Part shown: piece by piece, positions 13,464-22,381 of the stretch
Numbering within the stretch: the first letter of the stretch is position 1
How the letters are laid out: the number at the start of each line of letters is the position of its first letter
Assembly (NCBI GenBank): GCA_937876495.1
Contig: CALEGL010000269.1
Span: 1-22,819 of the forward strand
Source of the DNA: an uncultured Bifidobacterium sp.
GTDB taxonomy: Bacteria; Actinomycetota; Actinomycetes; Actinomycetales; Bifidobacteriaceae
Direction of reading: 5' to 3'
Length of the DNA: 22,819 bases
Translations under genes and position numbers: made by a program
The notes under the pieces: model-generated
Databases searched by the model: none
What the model was told of the DNA's origin: nothing
What the model saw: only the letters and a program-made list of their open reading frames with translations

Positions 13464-14588
13464 ATGAAAGTCGACGTGGATTCTTCCGCTCTGGCCGACG
13501 CCGTCTCATGGACGACACGCGTCATCGATTCCCGCCCCGCCAACCCACTTCTTGCAGGCGTCAGACTGCATGCCCAGGACGGGCAGCTCCATCTTTCCGC
13601 GTTCAACTATGAGGTATCTGCACGGCACGGAATCGATGCCGGCATCGATGAACCCGGAGATGTTCTCGTCCTGGGCCGGCTCCTCGCCGACATCACCAAA
13701 ACGCTTCCAGCAGAAAGAACGCTGCTGACGACGTCAGGCTCCTCTCTGACGATTCGTTCCGGGAAATCAACATTCACCCTCCAGCTCATGCCTGTTGATG
13801 ACTATCCGGAGCTTCCCGCCGTACCGGAACATCTTGGCCAGATCGACGCTCAGACTTTCATCCAGGCTGTATATCAGGCGTCCGTGGCCATTTCACGGGA
13901 GGAAAGTCGTCCCGTTCTCACCGGTATTCGGCTTCAGTTCCATGGCACCGACCTCGTGATGACTTCCACCGACCGATTTCGTCTTGCTCGATCCCATGTC
14001 ACATGGACTCCCGTTGATGGTGCAGTGGACGTCGACTCCCTAGTCCGTGGATCGTTGCTCAGGGATCTTGCCCGATCACTGGATGAGCACCAGAACGTCA
14101 TCATCGACGCTTCCGCGGATGATGCCACCTTGATGGGCTTCGAGAATGCGAATCGAATCTCCACTACACAGCTGATTGATGGTGAATTCCCTGCGGTTGA
14201 TCGTCTTTTCGCCGATGAATATCCGATACAGGCCGTAATCGATCGGCAGGCTCTTCTGGCCGCCATCAAGAGGGTGGCTCTGGTGGCGGAGAGGAATGCT
14301 CCCATTCGTCTTGCCTTCGCTGGACAGGAGCTGACGCTGTCGGCCGGAGCCTCCGATGAGGCGCAGGCCACCGAGGTCCTCGACGTCGATCTTGACGGGA
14401 ACGACATAACCGTCGCATTCAACCCCTCCTATCTTGTTGAGGGGCTGTCGGCCATCACCGAGCCTTTCATCCGGATGAAGATGACCACGGCCGTCAAGCC
14501 CGTGGAATTTAACGGACAGCAGGAGCAGGATTCCAATGAATCACTGGATTATCGCTATCTGCTGGTTCCCATGAGGTTCCTGTCCTGA
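13464..14588 (+). CDS. dnaN: DNA polymerase III beta subunit (sliding clamp)
   Basis: This encodes a 374-residue protomer of the ring-shaped dimer that tethers polymerase and repair proteins to DNA. The length and the three-domain pattern are normal. Recognisable parts are NPLLAGVRLHA and FNYEVSARHGIDA in domain 1, VDDYPELPAVP at the domain junction, RPVLTGIRLQFHGTDLVMTS and TDRFRLA in domain 2, and the extreme C-terminus YRYLLVPMRFLS, which is the family signature end. The ATG has GAGGAA five bases before it. It is separated from dnaA by oriC, which may carry its own promoter, and is followed 42 bases later by recF. Confidence 0.97.
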   Translation: MKVDVDSSALADAVSWTTRVIDSRPANPLLAGVRLHAQDGQLHLSAFNYEVSARHGIDAGIDEPGDVLVLGRLLADITKTLPAERTLLTTSGSSLTIRSGKSTFTLQLMPVDDYPELPAVPEHLGQIDAQTFIQAVYQASVAISREESRPVLTGIRLQFHGTDLVMTSTDRFRLARSHVTWTPVDGAVDVDSLVRGSLLRDLARSLDEHQNVIIDASADDATLMGFENANRISTTQLIDGEFPAVDRLFADEYPIQAVIDRQALLAAIKRVALVAERNAPIRLAFAGQELTLSAGASDEAQATEVLDVDLDGNDITVAFNPSYLVEGLSAITEPFIRMKMTTAVKPVEFNGQQEQDSNESLDYRYLLVPMRFLS

Positions 14589-14630
14589 GAAGGACGGGGA
14601 TTCAGTGACGAGGATTCTTGGAGGGGCGGC

Positions 14631-15980
14631 ATGATCGTCTCCCGCCTGGCCCTTGACCATTTTCGATCATGGGGCCATTGCGTCATTGATTTCGTGCCGG
14701 GAATCACGGTTCTGCAGGGTCCCAACGGCATAGGCAAGACGAACATCGTCGAGGCCATCGAGTTGCTGTCGACTGGGATGAGCCATAGGACCTCGACGCT
14801 GTCCCAGCTCATCCAGCGCGGGACGAACCGGGCCGTCGTCCGGGCAAACATCCGAGACATTCTCCCCGAGGATGACGTTTCCGATGACGGAGACGGGTGG
14901 AAGACCGATGACGTCTCCAGTGATTCGGCGTCAGAGGGTCCATCATCGCACGGCTCATCGTTGCGTCGCGGATACGCCGCCGATGAAGCAGTCACGGTGG
15001 AGGCGTCCCTGATGCAGCGAGGCGCGAATCGGGGACGCCTCAACGGGGGACCGTCCCGTTATCTACGGGATGTGACGGGTCTGTTTCCCAGTGTCCTCTT
15101 CTCGCCGGACGACCAGCGTCTTGTGATGGGGGAACCTTTGGCTCGACGCGTTTTCCTGGATCAGGCGGGGGCGTTGCTTTCCTCTGGATATGTCGAGGTG
15201 CTTCAGGGATTCGAACGCATCGGTCGTCAGAGGGCCGCGCTGCTTCATCACATCGCTGAGGAATCGGCCGCTTCGCCGGCCGATCTGGACATGCTGGAGA
15301 TCTGGACGGGACAGTTCATCGCAGCGGGGACTGATCTCACCCGTCGCCGCGCGGAAATCGCAGACAGGCTGGGACGGGTCTTCCAAGACATCCATGCATC
15401 CCTGGCGGATGGAGAGCATTCCGTCGCCATGATCTACGCGCCGTCGTTCGCCGAGGTGACCGACTCCTCCGGAGAGCCGTCGGAGCCGAGGATCAGCGAG
15501 CATTTTCGTCGTCTGTTCCCCGGTGAAGTGGCCCGCGGCCGCAATCTCATCGGTCCGCACCGCGATGATCTGATCTTCGAGCTCGATGGACTGCCAGCGC
15601 GGGACTTCGCCTCGAACGGGGAGACCTGGACCATCGCACTGGCCGCTCGGATGGCGCTTGTCGATGTCATCGTCCGGCGGCGTGGGGAGCAGCCCGTCAT
15701 CATCCTTGATGATGTCTTCTCGCAATTGGATGAGGTCCGACGCCGCCGGATCATCGATTACGTCTCCGGGCGGAACCAGGTTCTCATCACGGCGGCGGCG
15801 CAACGGGACGTTCCGCGGATCGGCGGCATCCATGTCATCGACGTCGGACGGCTCCGTGCTGCGATGTCCGATCAGGATGCCGTGGACGTCGCCGTTCCGC
15901 ATGCTCAGGGCGTTGTCACCAGGGATGGGTGGAAGCCGATGGAATCGGTGGATTCGGAATCAGAGGGCGAGCAGGGATGA
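14631..15980 (+). CDS. recF: DNA replication and repair protein RecF
   Basis: This SMC/ABC-like ATPase of 449 residues binds gapped DNA and helps load RecA at stalled forks. The N-terminal LDHFRSW is followed by Walker A GPNGIGKT (30-37). Residues ~78-119 are an acidic, Ser/Asp-rich insertion, beginning at ILPEDDVSDDG, that I do not recall from well-studied RecF proteins. The domain resumes with VEASLMQRGANRGRLNG and LFSPDDQRLV. The ABC signature region is ASNGETWTIALAARMAL, followed by Walker B PVIILDDVFSQLD (D360, D361). The C-terminal ~50 residues are unconserved. ATG at 14631 has GGAGGGG just upstream. The stop overlaps the dciA start (ATGA). Confidence 0.95.
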   Translation: MIVSRLALDHFRSWGHCVIDFVPGITVLQGPNGIGKTNIVEAIELLSTGMSHRTSTLSQLIQRGTNRAVVRANIRDILPEDDVSDDGDGWKTDDVSSDSASEGPSSHGSSLRRGYAADEAVTVEASLMQRGANRGRLNGGPSRYLRDVTGLFPSVLFSPDDQRLVMGEPLARRVFLDQAGALLSSGYVEVLQGFERIGRQRAALLHHIAEESAASPADLDMLEIWTGQFIAAGTDLTRRRAEIADRLGRVFQDIHASLADGEHSVAMIYAPSFAEVTDSSGEPSEPRISEHFRRLFPGEVARGRNLIGPHRDDLIFELDGLPARDFASNGETWTIALAARMALVDVIVRRRGEQPVIILDDVFSQLDEVRRRRIIDYVSGRNQVLITAAAQRDVPRIGGIHVIDVGRLRAAMSDQDAVDVAVPHAQGVVTRDGWKPMESVDSESEGEQG

Positions 15981-16438
15981 CTCCACCTGCATCCCATAGG
16001 ATTCAGTACGACCCTGATCGCCTTGCCCGTCGCGTGTTCTCGGGAATCATCTCCCGTGCTGATCTCCTCAGGGACAGGGAATCACGCGAGGAGGCCGCAT
16101 GGGAGAGTTTCGGAAAACCTCATCGCGATCCTGCGTCGTTTGGTGGGGTGCTGGCGGGCCTCGCCCGGCAGGACGGTTGGGAGCCGCATCTGCAGATGGC
16201 TCATCTGAGACGGGATTGGGAGGACGTCGTCGGTCCGGCGGTTGCCTTGCATACGCGTGTTCTCGGAATGGAGGACGGGATTCTGACCATCCGCGCGGAA
16301 TCACCGGTATGGGCGACCCAGCTGCGGTTCATGACGACGCAGATCCGCGAGACGATTCGCAGACGGCTACCCGAGGCCGGAATCCGCGATGTCGTCGTCA
16401 CTGGACCACTGCCTAGGTCCGGACATCGTCGATGGTGA
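15977..16438 (+). CDS. dciA: DciA-like DUF721 protein
   Basis: This 153-residue protein of the DUF721 family is located after recF and before gyrB, the standard actinobacterial position. The family includes DciA, which loads or helps the replicative helicase DnaB in bacteria without DnaC or DnaI. The conserved domain covers ~60-150: HLRRDWEDVVGPAVALHTRV, LTIRAESPVWATQLRFM and a C-terminal RRRLPEAGIRDVVVTG. The N-terminal ~50 residues are basic and variable. The ATG at 15977 overlaps the recF stop by four bases, which implies coupling; an upstream in-frame ATG at 15929 would lie inside recF and is rejected. The helicase-loading role is known for relatives, not shown here. Confidence 0.85.
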   Translation: MTPPASHRIQYDPDRLARRVFSGIISRADLLRDRESREEAAWESFGKPHRDPASFGGVLAGLARQDGWEPHLQMAHLRRDWEDVVGPAVALHTRVLGMEDGILTIRAESPVWATQLRFMTTQIRETIRRRLPEAGIRDVVVTGPLPRSGHRRW

Positions 16439-16713
16439 GATCCGGTTTGCCGGGAACGGCCGCCGGAACGTGGCGGGCCCGCGGTTGCGACACCCATGCC
16501 TGCAGTGCATTCAGCGTCACGCCGAAGGAAGACGCGAAAAACACCATGATGCGCTTGGAGCGCCTTCTGTGGCCTCCGAGGGCAAGGTCTGCCGCCACGA
16601 GTAGAATCACATATGGCAGGGTTGGAAGCCAATGAGGCCCCTTTCCGGCCCTCTGCGGCCATGATGCCCTCTGTATCGACCGTGCCTACGAGGCACGTGG
16701 GAAGGATGATTCT
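16439..16713. other. dciA-gyrB spacer with gyrB promoter candidates
   Basis: These 275 bases contain a possible -10 element TAGAAT (16602-16607, +) without a good -35, and the hairpin at 16681-16697. A 65-codon frame on the - strand (16413-16610) and a 42-codon frame on the + strand (from ATG 16613) are open, but I see no ribosome-binding site or known family. Confidence 0.5.
16681..16697 (+). promoter_or_regulatory. Stem-loop at the gyrB ribosome-binding site
   Basis: CGTGCCT (16681-16687) and AGGCACG (16691-16697) make a perfect 7-bp stem with an ACG loop. It ends next to the gyrB Shine-Dalgarno GGAAGGA (16699-16705). A regulatory role in gyrB translation is possible but unproven. Confidence 0.45.
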
Positions 16714-18798
16714 GTGGCAGGTCCTGATGACGACGCGATGAAGCAGACCGACCCCTCCGAGGAGAAGGATCGGCTCACTGAAGCCCAGCTTGACGATTCG
16801 CTGTCCCCGAATCATTACGACGCCAGCGATCTGCGTGTACTGGAGGGTCTTGAGGCCGTCCGCATTCGCCCCGGGATGTACATAGGGTCCACCGGGCCGC
16901 GAGGCCTGCACCATCTGGTCTACGAGATCGTGGACAACTCCGTCGACGAGGCACTGGCCGGGTATGCCACCCATATAGAGGTGACCATCCTCGCCGACGG
17001 CGGTGTTCGGGTGGTCGATGACGGCCGTGGCATTCCCGTGGACATCGTTCCGGGAGAGGGGATCTCCGGAGTCGAGACCGTCATGACCAAGCTCCACGCG
17101 GGCGGCAAGTTCGGCGGCGGCGGGTACGCCGTCTCCGGCGGTCTGCACGGCGTCGGCATCTCGGTGGTCAACGCTCTGTCCACCAGGGTGCAGATCGAGG
17201 TCAGGCGCCAGGGATTCCACTGGACGCAGAGCTACGTCGATCAGCATCCCACAGCCCCTCTGGCAAAGGGCATGCCGATGGAGAAGGGCGAATCCACCGG
17301 CACGTCGGTGACGTTCTGGGCCGATCCGGGCATCTTCGAGACGACCGACTATGACTTCGAGACGCTTCGCGCGCGCTTCCAGCAGATGGCCTTCCTCAAC
17401 AAGGGACTGCGACTGACGCTGACGGACCTGAGGCGGCTCGATGACGCTGGGGATGAGGTCACCGGTGACGGAGACGACGTCGTGGACGAACTGCATCGCA
17501 GCGTCTCCTACCGTTATGAGAACGGGATCCGCGACTACGTCGCCTATCTGGTGAAGGCCCGGGGCGCCACGCCCGTCGAGGACGACGTCATCGACTTCGA
17601 GGCCGAGGACCTCACCCTGGGGATCTCCGCCGAGGTGGCCATGCAGTGGACGACGGCGTATTCCGAATCCGTGCACACCTTCGCCAACACCATCTCCACG
17701 ACGGAGGGCGGCACCCACGAGGAGGGATTCCGCGCCGCTCTGACCTCCATGGTCAACCGCTACGCGCGGGACAAGGGGCTGCTTCGCGACAAGGACGATA
17801 ACCTCTCCGGCGACGACGTGCGCGAAGGGCTCACCGCCGTGGTGTCCGTCAAACTGACGAATCCGCAGTTCGAGGGGCAGACCAAGACGAAGCTGGGCAA
17901 CTCCGAGGCGAAGACCTTCGTGCAGCGGGTCATGACAGAGCGCTTCGGAGACTGGATGGATGCGCATCCGGGCGAAGCCCGCGGCATCATCCAGAAGGCG
18001 CTTGAGGCGTCCCGTGCGCGCATCGCCGCGAAGAAGGCCAGGGAAAGCACCAGGCGCAAGTCGATCTTCGAGACGGCGGGCATGCCCGACAAGCTCAAGG
18101 ACTGCCAGTCGAACGACCCCGAGGAATGCGAGCTGTTCATCGTCGAGGGTGATTCCGCAGGTGGTTCGGCCATCCAGGGACGCAACCCCATAACGCAGGC
18201 CATCCTCCCGCTACGCGGGAAGATCCTCAACACGGAGCGTGCATCCATCGACCGCATGATGAAGTCGGAGACCATCGAATCGCTGATCACCGCCATCGGT
18301 GGAGGATACGGCGAGGACTTCGACCTGTCCAAGGTGCGATATCACAAGGTCATCATCATGGCCGACGCCGATGTCGACGGCGCCCATATCGCCACTCTTA
18401 ACCTCACCCTGTTCTTCCGCTACATGCGACCCATGATCACCGCCGGCTACGTCTACGTCGCCATGCCGCCGCTGTACCGGCTCAAGTGGACCAAGGGACC
18501 GCATGACTTCGTGTACACCGACGCCGAACGCGATCGCGTGCTCGCGCAGGGCAAGGCCGCCGGCAGGCAGCTGCCCAAGGGCGAGGGCATCCAGAGGTAC
18601 AAGGGACTCGGCGAGATGACCTACCAGGAGCTGTGGGAGACCACCATGGACCCCGAGCATCGGATCCTCAAGCAGATCCACATCGAGGACGCCGCCCAGG
18701 CCGACGAGACCTTCTCCATGCTCATGGGAGACGACGTGGAGCCGCGGCGGCTTTTCATCCAGCGCAACGCCCATGACGCGCGCTTCATCGATGCATAG
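16714..18798 (+). CDS. gyrB: DNA gyrase subunit B
   Basis: This 694-residue ATPase subunit of gyrase, with GyrA, introduces negative supercoils. The GHKL ATPase domain shows [29 protein letters not shown] with the catalytic Glu, DDGRGIPV and [15 protein letters not shown]. The TOPRIM domain has EGDSAGGSA (E478, D480) and ADADVDGAH (D551, D553, D555). It ends with QRYKGLGEM and [14 protein letters not shown]. No large insertion is seen in TOPRIM, unlike Gram-negative GyrB. GTG at 16714 follows GGAAGGA by eight bases. Adjacency to gyrA, 149 bases downstream, favours GyrB over ParE. The N-terminal ~45 residues are acidic and variable. Confidence 0.96.
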   Translation: MAGPDDDAMKQTDPSEEKDRLTEAQLDDSLSPNHYDASDLRVLEGLEAVRIRPGMYIGSTGPRGLHHLVYEIVDNSVDEALAGYATHIEVTILADGGVRVVDDGRGIPVDIVPGEGISGVETVMTKLHAGGKFGGGGYAVSGGLHGVGISVVNALSTRVQIEVRRQGFHWTQSYVDQHPTAPLAKGMPMEKGESTGTSVTFWADPGIFETTDYDFETLRARFQQMAFLNKGLRLTLTDLRRLDDAGDEVTGDGDDVVDELHRSVSYRYENGIRDYVAYLVKARGATPVEDDVIDFEAEDLTLGISAEVAMQWTTAYSESVHTFANTISTTEGGTHEEGFRAALTSMVNRYARDKGLLRDKDDNLSGDDVREGLTAVVSVKLTNPQFEGQTKTKLGNSEAKTFVQRVMTERFGDWMDAHPGEARGIIQKALEASRARIAAKKARESTRRKSIFETAGMPDKLKDCQSNDPEECELFIVEGDSAGGSAIQGRNPITQAILPLRGKILNTERASIDRMMKSETIESLITAIGGGYGEDFDLSKVRYHKVIIMADADVDGAHIATLNLTLFFRYMRPMITAGYVYVAMPPLYRLKWTKGPHDFVYTDAERDRVLAQGKAAGRQLPKGEGIQRYKGLGEMTYQELWETTMDPEHRILKQIHIEDAAQADETFSMLMGDDVEPRRLFIQRNAHDARFIDA

Positions 18799-18848
18799 GC
18801 GCGTCGGGCACAAGGCGTGATGGTCACCGGCGGGTACGGATACGGACG

Positions 18849-18864
18849 GAAGGGGATCCCCTTC
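18849..18864. promoter_or_regulatory. 16-bp perfect palindrome in the gyrB-gyrA spacer
   Basis: GAAGGGGATCCCCTTC is a perfect palindrome, 84 bases before the gyrA GTG. It is too tight to form a stable RNA hairpin but is suited to binding a dimeric protein. The same spacer has TGCATGAC at 18871-18878 and 18905-18912. No function is known to me. Confidence 0.5.
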
Positions 18865-18947
18865 ATCGGCTGCATGACAGGGCATGGTTTCGCCCATCGT
18901 GGCGTGCATGACGAGGACGGACGAACAAGGCAGGGCAGGAGAGCATA

Positions 18948-21611
18948 GTGACTGACGATGTGAACGACGGCGACGACGGCAGGGGAACGGATCTTCCCGG
19001 CGAGGGATCCCTCGAGCCGACGAGTCCCCAGGAATCGGACCGCACCGACTACGGCCTGCTGCAGGGGCAGCGCGTCCGCAGGATGGACCTCCAGCAGGAG
19101 ATGCGCGAGTCCTACTTGGCGTACGCCCTGTCGGTGATCGTCGAAAGGGCGCTTCCCGACGTGCGCGATGGGCTCAAGCCCGTGCATCGTCGCGTCATCT
19201 ACGCCATGTACGACGGCGGATACCGACCCGACCGCGGATACAACAAATGCTCGCGCGTCGTGGGCGACGTCATGGGCAAGTACCATCCGCACGGCGATTC
19301 GGCCATCTACGAGACCCTGGTGCGCATGGCGCAGCCGTGGTCGATGCGCTATCTGCTCGTTGACGGGCAGGGCAACTTCGGCTCCCCAGGTGATGACCCG
19401 GCCGCCGCCATGAGGTACACGGAATGCCGCATGGCGCCCTTGGCCATGGAGATGGTGCGCGACATCGACAAGGACACCGTCGACTTCGTCCCCAACTACG
19501 ACGGCAAGACCCAGGAGCCCACGGTCCTTCCTGCCCGCTTCCCGAACCTGCTGGTCAATGGCTCGGCCGGCATCGCCGTCGGCATGGCCACCAACATCCC
19601 CCCGCATAACATGCGCGAGGTCGCCGATGGCGTGCACTGGGCGCTCGACCACCCCGACGCCAGCCGGGAGGAGCTGCTTGACGCCCTCATCTCCCGCATC
19701 AAGGGGCCGGATTTCCCCACCGGGGCCACCATCCTCGGCCATCGGGGGATCGAGAAGGCCTATCGCACGGGTCGCGGGCTCATCACCATGCGGGCCGTCG
19801 TGAACACCGAGGAGATCCGGGGCCGCATGTGCCTCGTCGTCACCGAGCTGCCCTACCAGGTCAACCCCGACCGTCTGGCCGCCTCCATCCGCGAGGCCGT
19901 CCGGGACGGCAAGATCCAGGGCATCGCCGACATGCGCGACGAGACATCGGGACGCACCGGCCAGAGGCTGGTCCTCGTGCTCAAACGCGACGCCGTTCCC
20001 AAGGTCGTGCTCAACAATCTCTACAAGCATTCGCAGCTTCAGCAGACCTTCGGCGCCAACATGCTCGCCCTCGTCGACGGAGTGCCGAGGACCCTGAGCC
20101 TGGACGCGTTCGTGCGTCACTGGGTCGCGCATCAGCTTGAAGTCATTGAAAGACGCACGCGATATCTCAAGCGCGAGGCCGAGGAGCGCGACCATATCCT
20201 GCAGGGCTACCTCAAGGCCCTCGACATGATCGACCAGGTCATCGCGCTCATCCGCGCCTCGCGGGACGTGGACACTGCACGCACGGGGCTGATGGAGCTT
20301 CTCGACGTCGACGAGGTGCAGGCGGATGCCATCCTGGCCATGCAGCTGCGGCGTCTGGCCGCCTTGGAACGTCAGAAGATCCTCGACGAGCATGAGGACC
20401 TGCTGGCGAAGATCGCCGACTACGAGGCGATTCTGGCGAGCCCGGAGCGTCAGCGCCGCATCGTCGGGGACGAGCTGGACGAGATCGTGGCCAAATACGG
20501 GGATGATCGTCGCACGCGCATCCTGCCATACTCCGGCGAGATGAGCGACGAGGACCTCATCGCCGAGGAGAACGTCGTCGTCACCGTCACGCGCTCCGGT
20601 TACGTCAAGCGCACGAAGGCCGACGAATACCGCGCGCAGCATCGCGGAGGCAAAGGCGTTCGCGGCGCCAGATTGCGCGACGACGACGTCGTCGACCATT
20701 TCTTCCTCACGTCGACGCATAACTGGCTGCTGTTCTTCACGAACCGTGGACGCGTCTACCGTCTCAAGGCCTACGAGCTTCCCGAAGGGTCGCGCGACTC
20801 CAAGGGTCAGCATGTGGCGAATCTTCTCCAGTTCGCCCCCGACGAGAGCATCCAGGCCGTGCTGTCCATCCCGGACTACGACGTGTCCCGGTATCTCGTG
20901 CTTGCCACGCGGTCCGGGAAGGTCAAGAAGACCAGGCTCGGAGAATACGACTCCCCGCGGCAGGGAGGGCTTATCGCCGTGAGGCTCAACGACCTGGAGG
21001 ACGGGTCGACGGACGAGCTCGTCGGTGCCGCGCTGTGCAACGCCGATGATGACATCATCCTGGTTTCCAGGCATGGCATGAGTCTGAAGTTCCGAGCCGA
21101 CGATGAGCAGCTGCGGCCCATGGGGCGCCAGACCGCTGGCGTGCAGGGAATGCGTTTCCGTGACGGGGATAGCCTGCTTGCCATGGATGTCGTGCCGGCG
21201 GACAGCGACCGGGACCTCCTCGTCGTCACCGCGGAGGGCTTCGCGAAACGCACGGCGGTCGGTGAATACCGTCTCCAGGGCCGCAATGGCTTCGGCGTCA
21301 AGGCCCTGCAGCTCGCCGATGGGCGCGGCGACCTCGTCGGCGCGCTTATCGTCGGGGACGGTGACCAGATTATGGCCATCATGAAATCCGGCAAGGTCAT
21401 CCGTTCGGACGTTGATGAGATCAAGCGCACCGGGCGGACCACCCAGGGAGTGACGCTGGTTCGGCCTGATGCCGATGACATCGTCATCGCCGTCGCACGG
21501 AACGACGAGGATGATGCCGATGATGACGGCGACGGGAACGTCTCTCCCGCGGCCCCATCCGCATCTTCTTCGGATGACGGCGTCGGCGCCGCGACGGAAA
21601 GTCGTGAATAA
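18948..21611 (+). CDS. gyrA: DNA gyrase subunit A
   Basis: This 887-residue DNA-cleaving and wrapping subunit of gyrase has the catalytic tyrosine Y157 in MRYTECRMA. The quinolone-determining region [10 protein letters not shown] (113-122) has Ser118 and Glu122 at E. coli positions 83 and 87, the usual susceptible Gram-positive pair. The C-terminal beta-pinwheel carries a GyrA box read as QHRGGKG (564-570), where E. coli has QRRGGRG. The last ~40 residues are Asp- and Ser-rich. GTG at 18948 follows AGGAGAG at 18937-18943. The 149-bp spacer from gyrB contains a palindrome. The box supports gyrase A rather than ParC. The next gene is a DUF3566 protein. Confidence 0.96.
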   Translation: MTDDVNDGDDGRGTDLPGEGSLEPTSPQESDRTDYGLLQGQRVRRMDLQQEMRESYLAYALSVIVERALPDVRDGLKPVHRRVIYAMYDGGYRPDRGYNKCSRVVGDVMGKYHPHGDSAIYETLVRMAQPWSMRYLLVDGQGNFGSPGDDPAAAMRYTECRMAPLAMEMVRDIDKDTVDFVPNYDGKTQEPTVLPARFPNLLVNGSAGIAVGMATNIPPHNMREVADGVHWALDHPDASREELLDALISRIKGPDFPTGATILGHRGIEKAYRTGRGLITMRAVVNTEEIRGRMCLVVTELPYQVNPDRLAASIREAVRDGKIQGIADMRDETSGRTGQRLVLVLKRDAVPKVVLNNLYKHSQLQQTFGANMLALVDGVPRTLSLDAFVRHWVAHQLEVIERRTRYLKREAEERDHILQGYLKALDMIDQVIALIRASRDVDTARTGLMELLDVDEVQADAILAMQLRRLAALERQKILDEHEDLLAKIADYEAILASPERQRRIVGDELDEIVAKYGDDRRTRILPYSGEMSDEDLIAEENVVVTVTRSGYVKRTKADEYRAQHRGGKGVRGARLRDDDVVDHFFLTSTHNWLLFFTNRGRVYRLKAYELPEGSRDSKGQHVANLLQFAPDESIQAVLSIPDYDVSRYLVLATRSGKVKKTRLGEYDSPRQGGLIAVRLNDLEDGSTDELVGAALCNADDDIILVSRHGMSLKFRADDEQLRPMGRQTAGVQGMRFRDGDSLLAMDVVPADSDRDLLVVTAEGFAKRTAVGEYRLQGRNGFGVKALQLADGRGDLVGALIVGDGDQIMAIMKSGKVIRSDVDEIKRTGRTTQGVTLVRPDADDIVIAVARNDEDDADDDGDGNVSPAAPSASSSDDGVGAATESRE

Positions 21612-21652
21612 GGCGCGGATATGGGAATGACCGTTGTCGAATCGTCAGAGAA

Positions 21653-21674
21653 CCCTGATAGCCTCAGGGCTATC
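21653..21674 (+). promoter_or_regulatory. Mutually exclusive hairpins after gyrA
   Basis: GATAGCC (21657-21663) pairs with GGCTATC (21668-21674) around a TCAG loop. CCCTGA (21653-21658) pairs with TCAGGG (21664-21669) around TAGCC. The two stems share bases, so only one can form at a time. There is no U-tract. They lie between the gyrA stop and the ribosome-binding site of the next gene. Confidence 0.45.
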
Positions 21675-21702
21675 CGCAAATGCTGTGGTAGAGGGAGAAG
21701 CG

Positions 21703-22275
21703 ATGAGCGTTTATGACGAAGGTAATCCGCCAAAGCCTGTGCATGAGTCATCCTTCGTGAGTTTTCCTCCAGCATCGGGTCGATCCGTTCGCTCCTCTTC
21801 CTCTTCTTCGTCCTCGCCGTTGCCCCCTTCGCATTCGGCCGGCCCATCATCTTCGTCAGAACCTGCCGCACAGACTCTGGGACGCCCCCGGAGAGCCCGT
21901 CGTGGTGCGCCCCGGGCTCGTCGCATGAGTCTGTCGCTGACGAAAGTGGACATCTGGTCCGTCGCCCGCATGACTTTCCTGCTTGCCGTCGCCGGTGGAA
22001 TCGTCCAGATCGTCACGGTTTTCGGCATATGGACAGTTCTCAACGCCATCGGGTTGTTCGATCAGATCAACCAGATCGTCTCTTCCACGGGACTGGACAC
22101 CAGCTCGTTCAACCTTGCTGACATCTTTTCGCTGAGCACCATCCTGAGCGCTGCCACCATTTTCTCCGTTCTGGAGGTCGTCATTTTCACGGTGCTGTCG
22201 GTTATCGGCGCCCTGCTGTACAACGTTGTCGCCGCGCTTGTCGGTGGCGTCCACGTCACGCTTGGGGACGACTGA
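21703..22275 (+). CDS. DUF3566 transmembrane protein
   Basis: This 190-residue protein belongs to the actinobacterial DUF3566 family normally encoded directly after gyrA; its function is unknown. Residues 1-75 are hydrophilic and low in complexity, with a run of eight serines (31-38) and an Arg-rich patch (61-74). A first membrane segment spans ~88-118 (MTFLLAVAGGIVQIVTVFGIW), followed by a loop and a second at ~146-182 (ATIFSVLEVVIFTVLSVIGALLY), ending VGGVHVTLGDD. The ATG at 21703 has GGGAG five bases upstream; the in-frame ATG at 21634 lies before the hairpins and is rejected. The gene may be co-transcribed with gyrA through the 91-bp spacer. Confidence 0.88.
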   Translation: MSVYDEGNPPKPVHESSFVSFPPASGRSVRSSSSSSSSPLPPSHSAGPSSSSEPAAQTLGRPRRARRGAPRARRMSLSLTKVDIWSVARMTFLLAVAGGIVQIVTVFGIWTVLNAIGLFDQINQIVSSTGLDTSSFNLADIFSLSTILSAATIFSVLEVVIFTVLSVIGALLYNVVAALVGGVHVTLGDD

Positions 22276-22340
22276 CTCTCTGCCGTGTGATGTGCCCCAC
22301 GCCGACGACCCGTTGCGGCAAGCTGCGGATCCGGAGAAAG

Positions 22341-22346
22341 TATGGT
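22341..22346 (+). promoter_or_regulatory. Candidate -10 element of mscL
   Basis: TATGGT fits TANNNT, 36 bases before the mscL ATG, which would leave a leader of ~29 bases containing the strong AGGAGGG at 22371-22377. A -35 at the right distance is not clear (TTGCGG is 22 bases away). Confidence 0.4.
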
Positions 22347-22381
22347 GGTGATGTACGCCACAAAGTCTTCAGGAGGGCATC

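Noticed and set aside
16413..16610. 65-codon open frame on the - strand between dciA and gyrB
   Set aside because: It starts with GTG, lacks a Shine-Dalgarno and overlaps the dciA 3' end. It is slightly hydrophobic at the N-terminus but matches no family I know.
16201..17967. 588-codon open frame opposite dciA/gyrB
   Set aside because: Antisense shadow of gyrB; long only because high GC makes stop codons rare.
18621..21074. 817-codon open frame opposite gyrA and gyrB
   Set aside because: It is the antisense shadow of two well-supported genes in GC-rich DNA; its translation shows no domain features.
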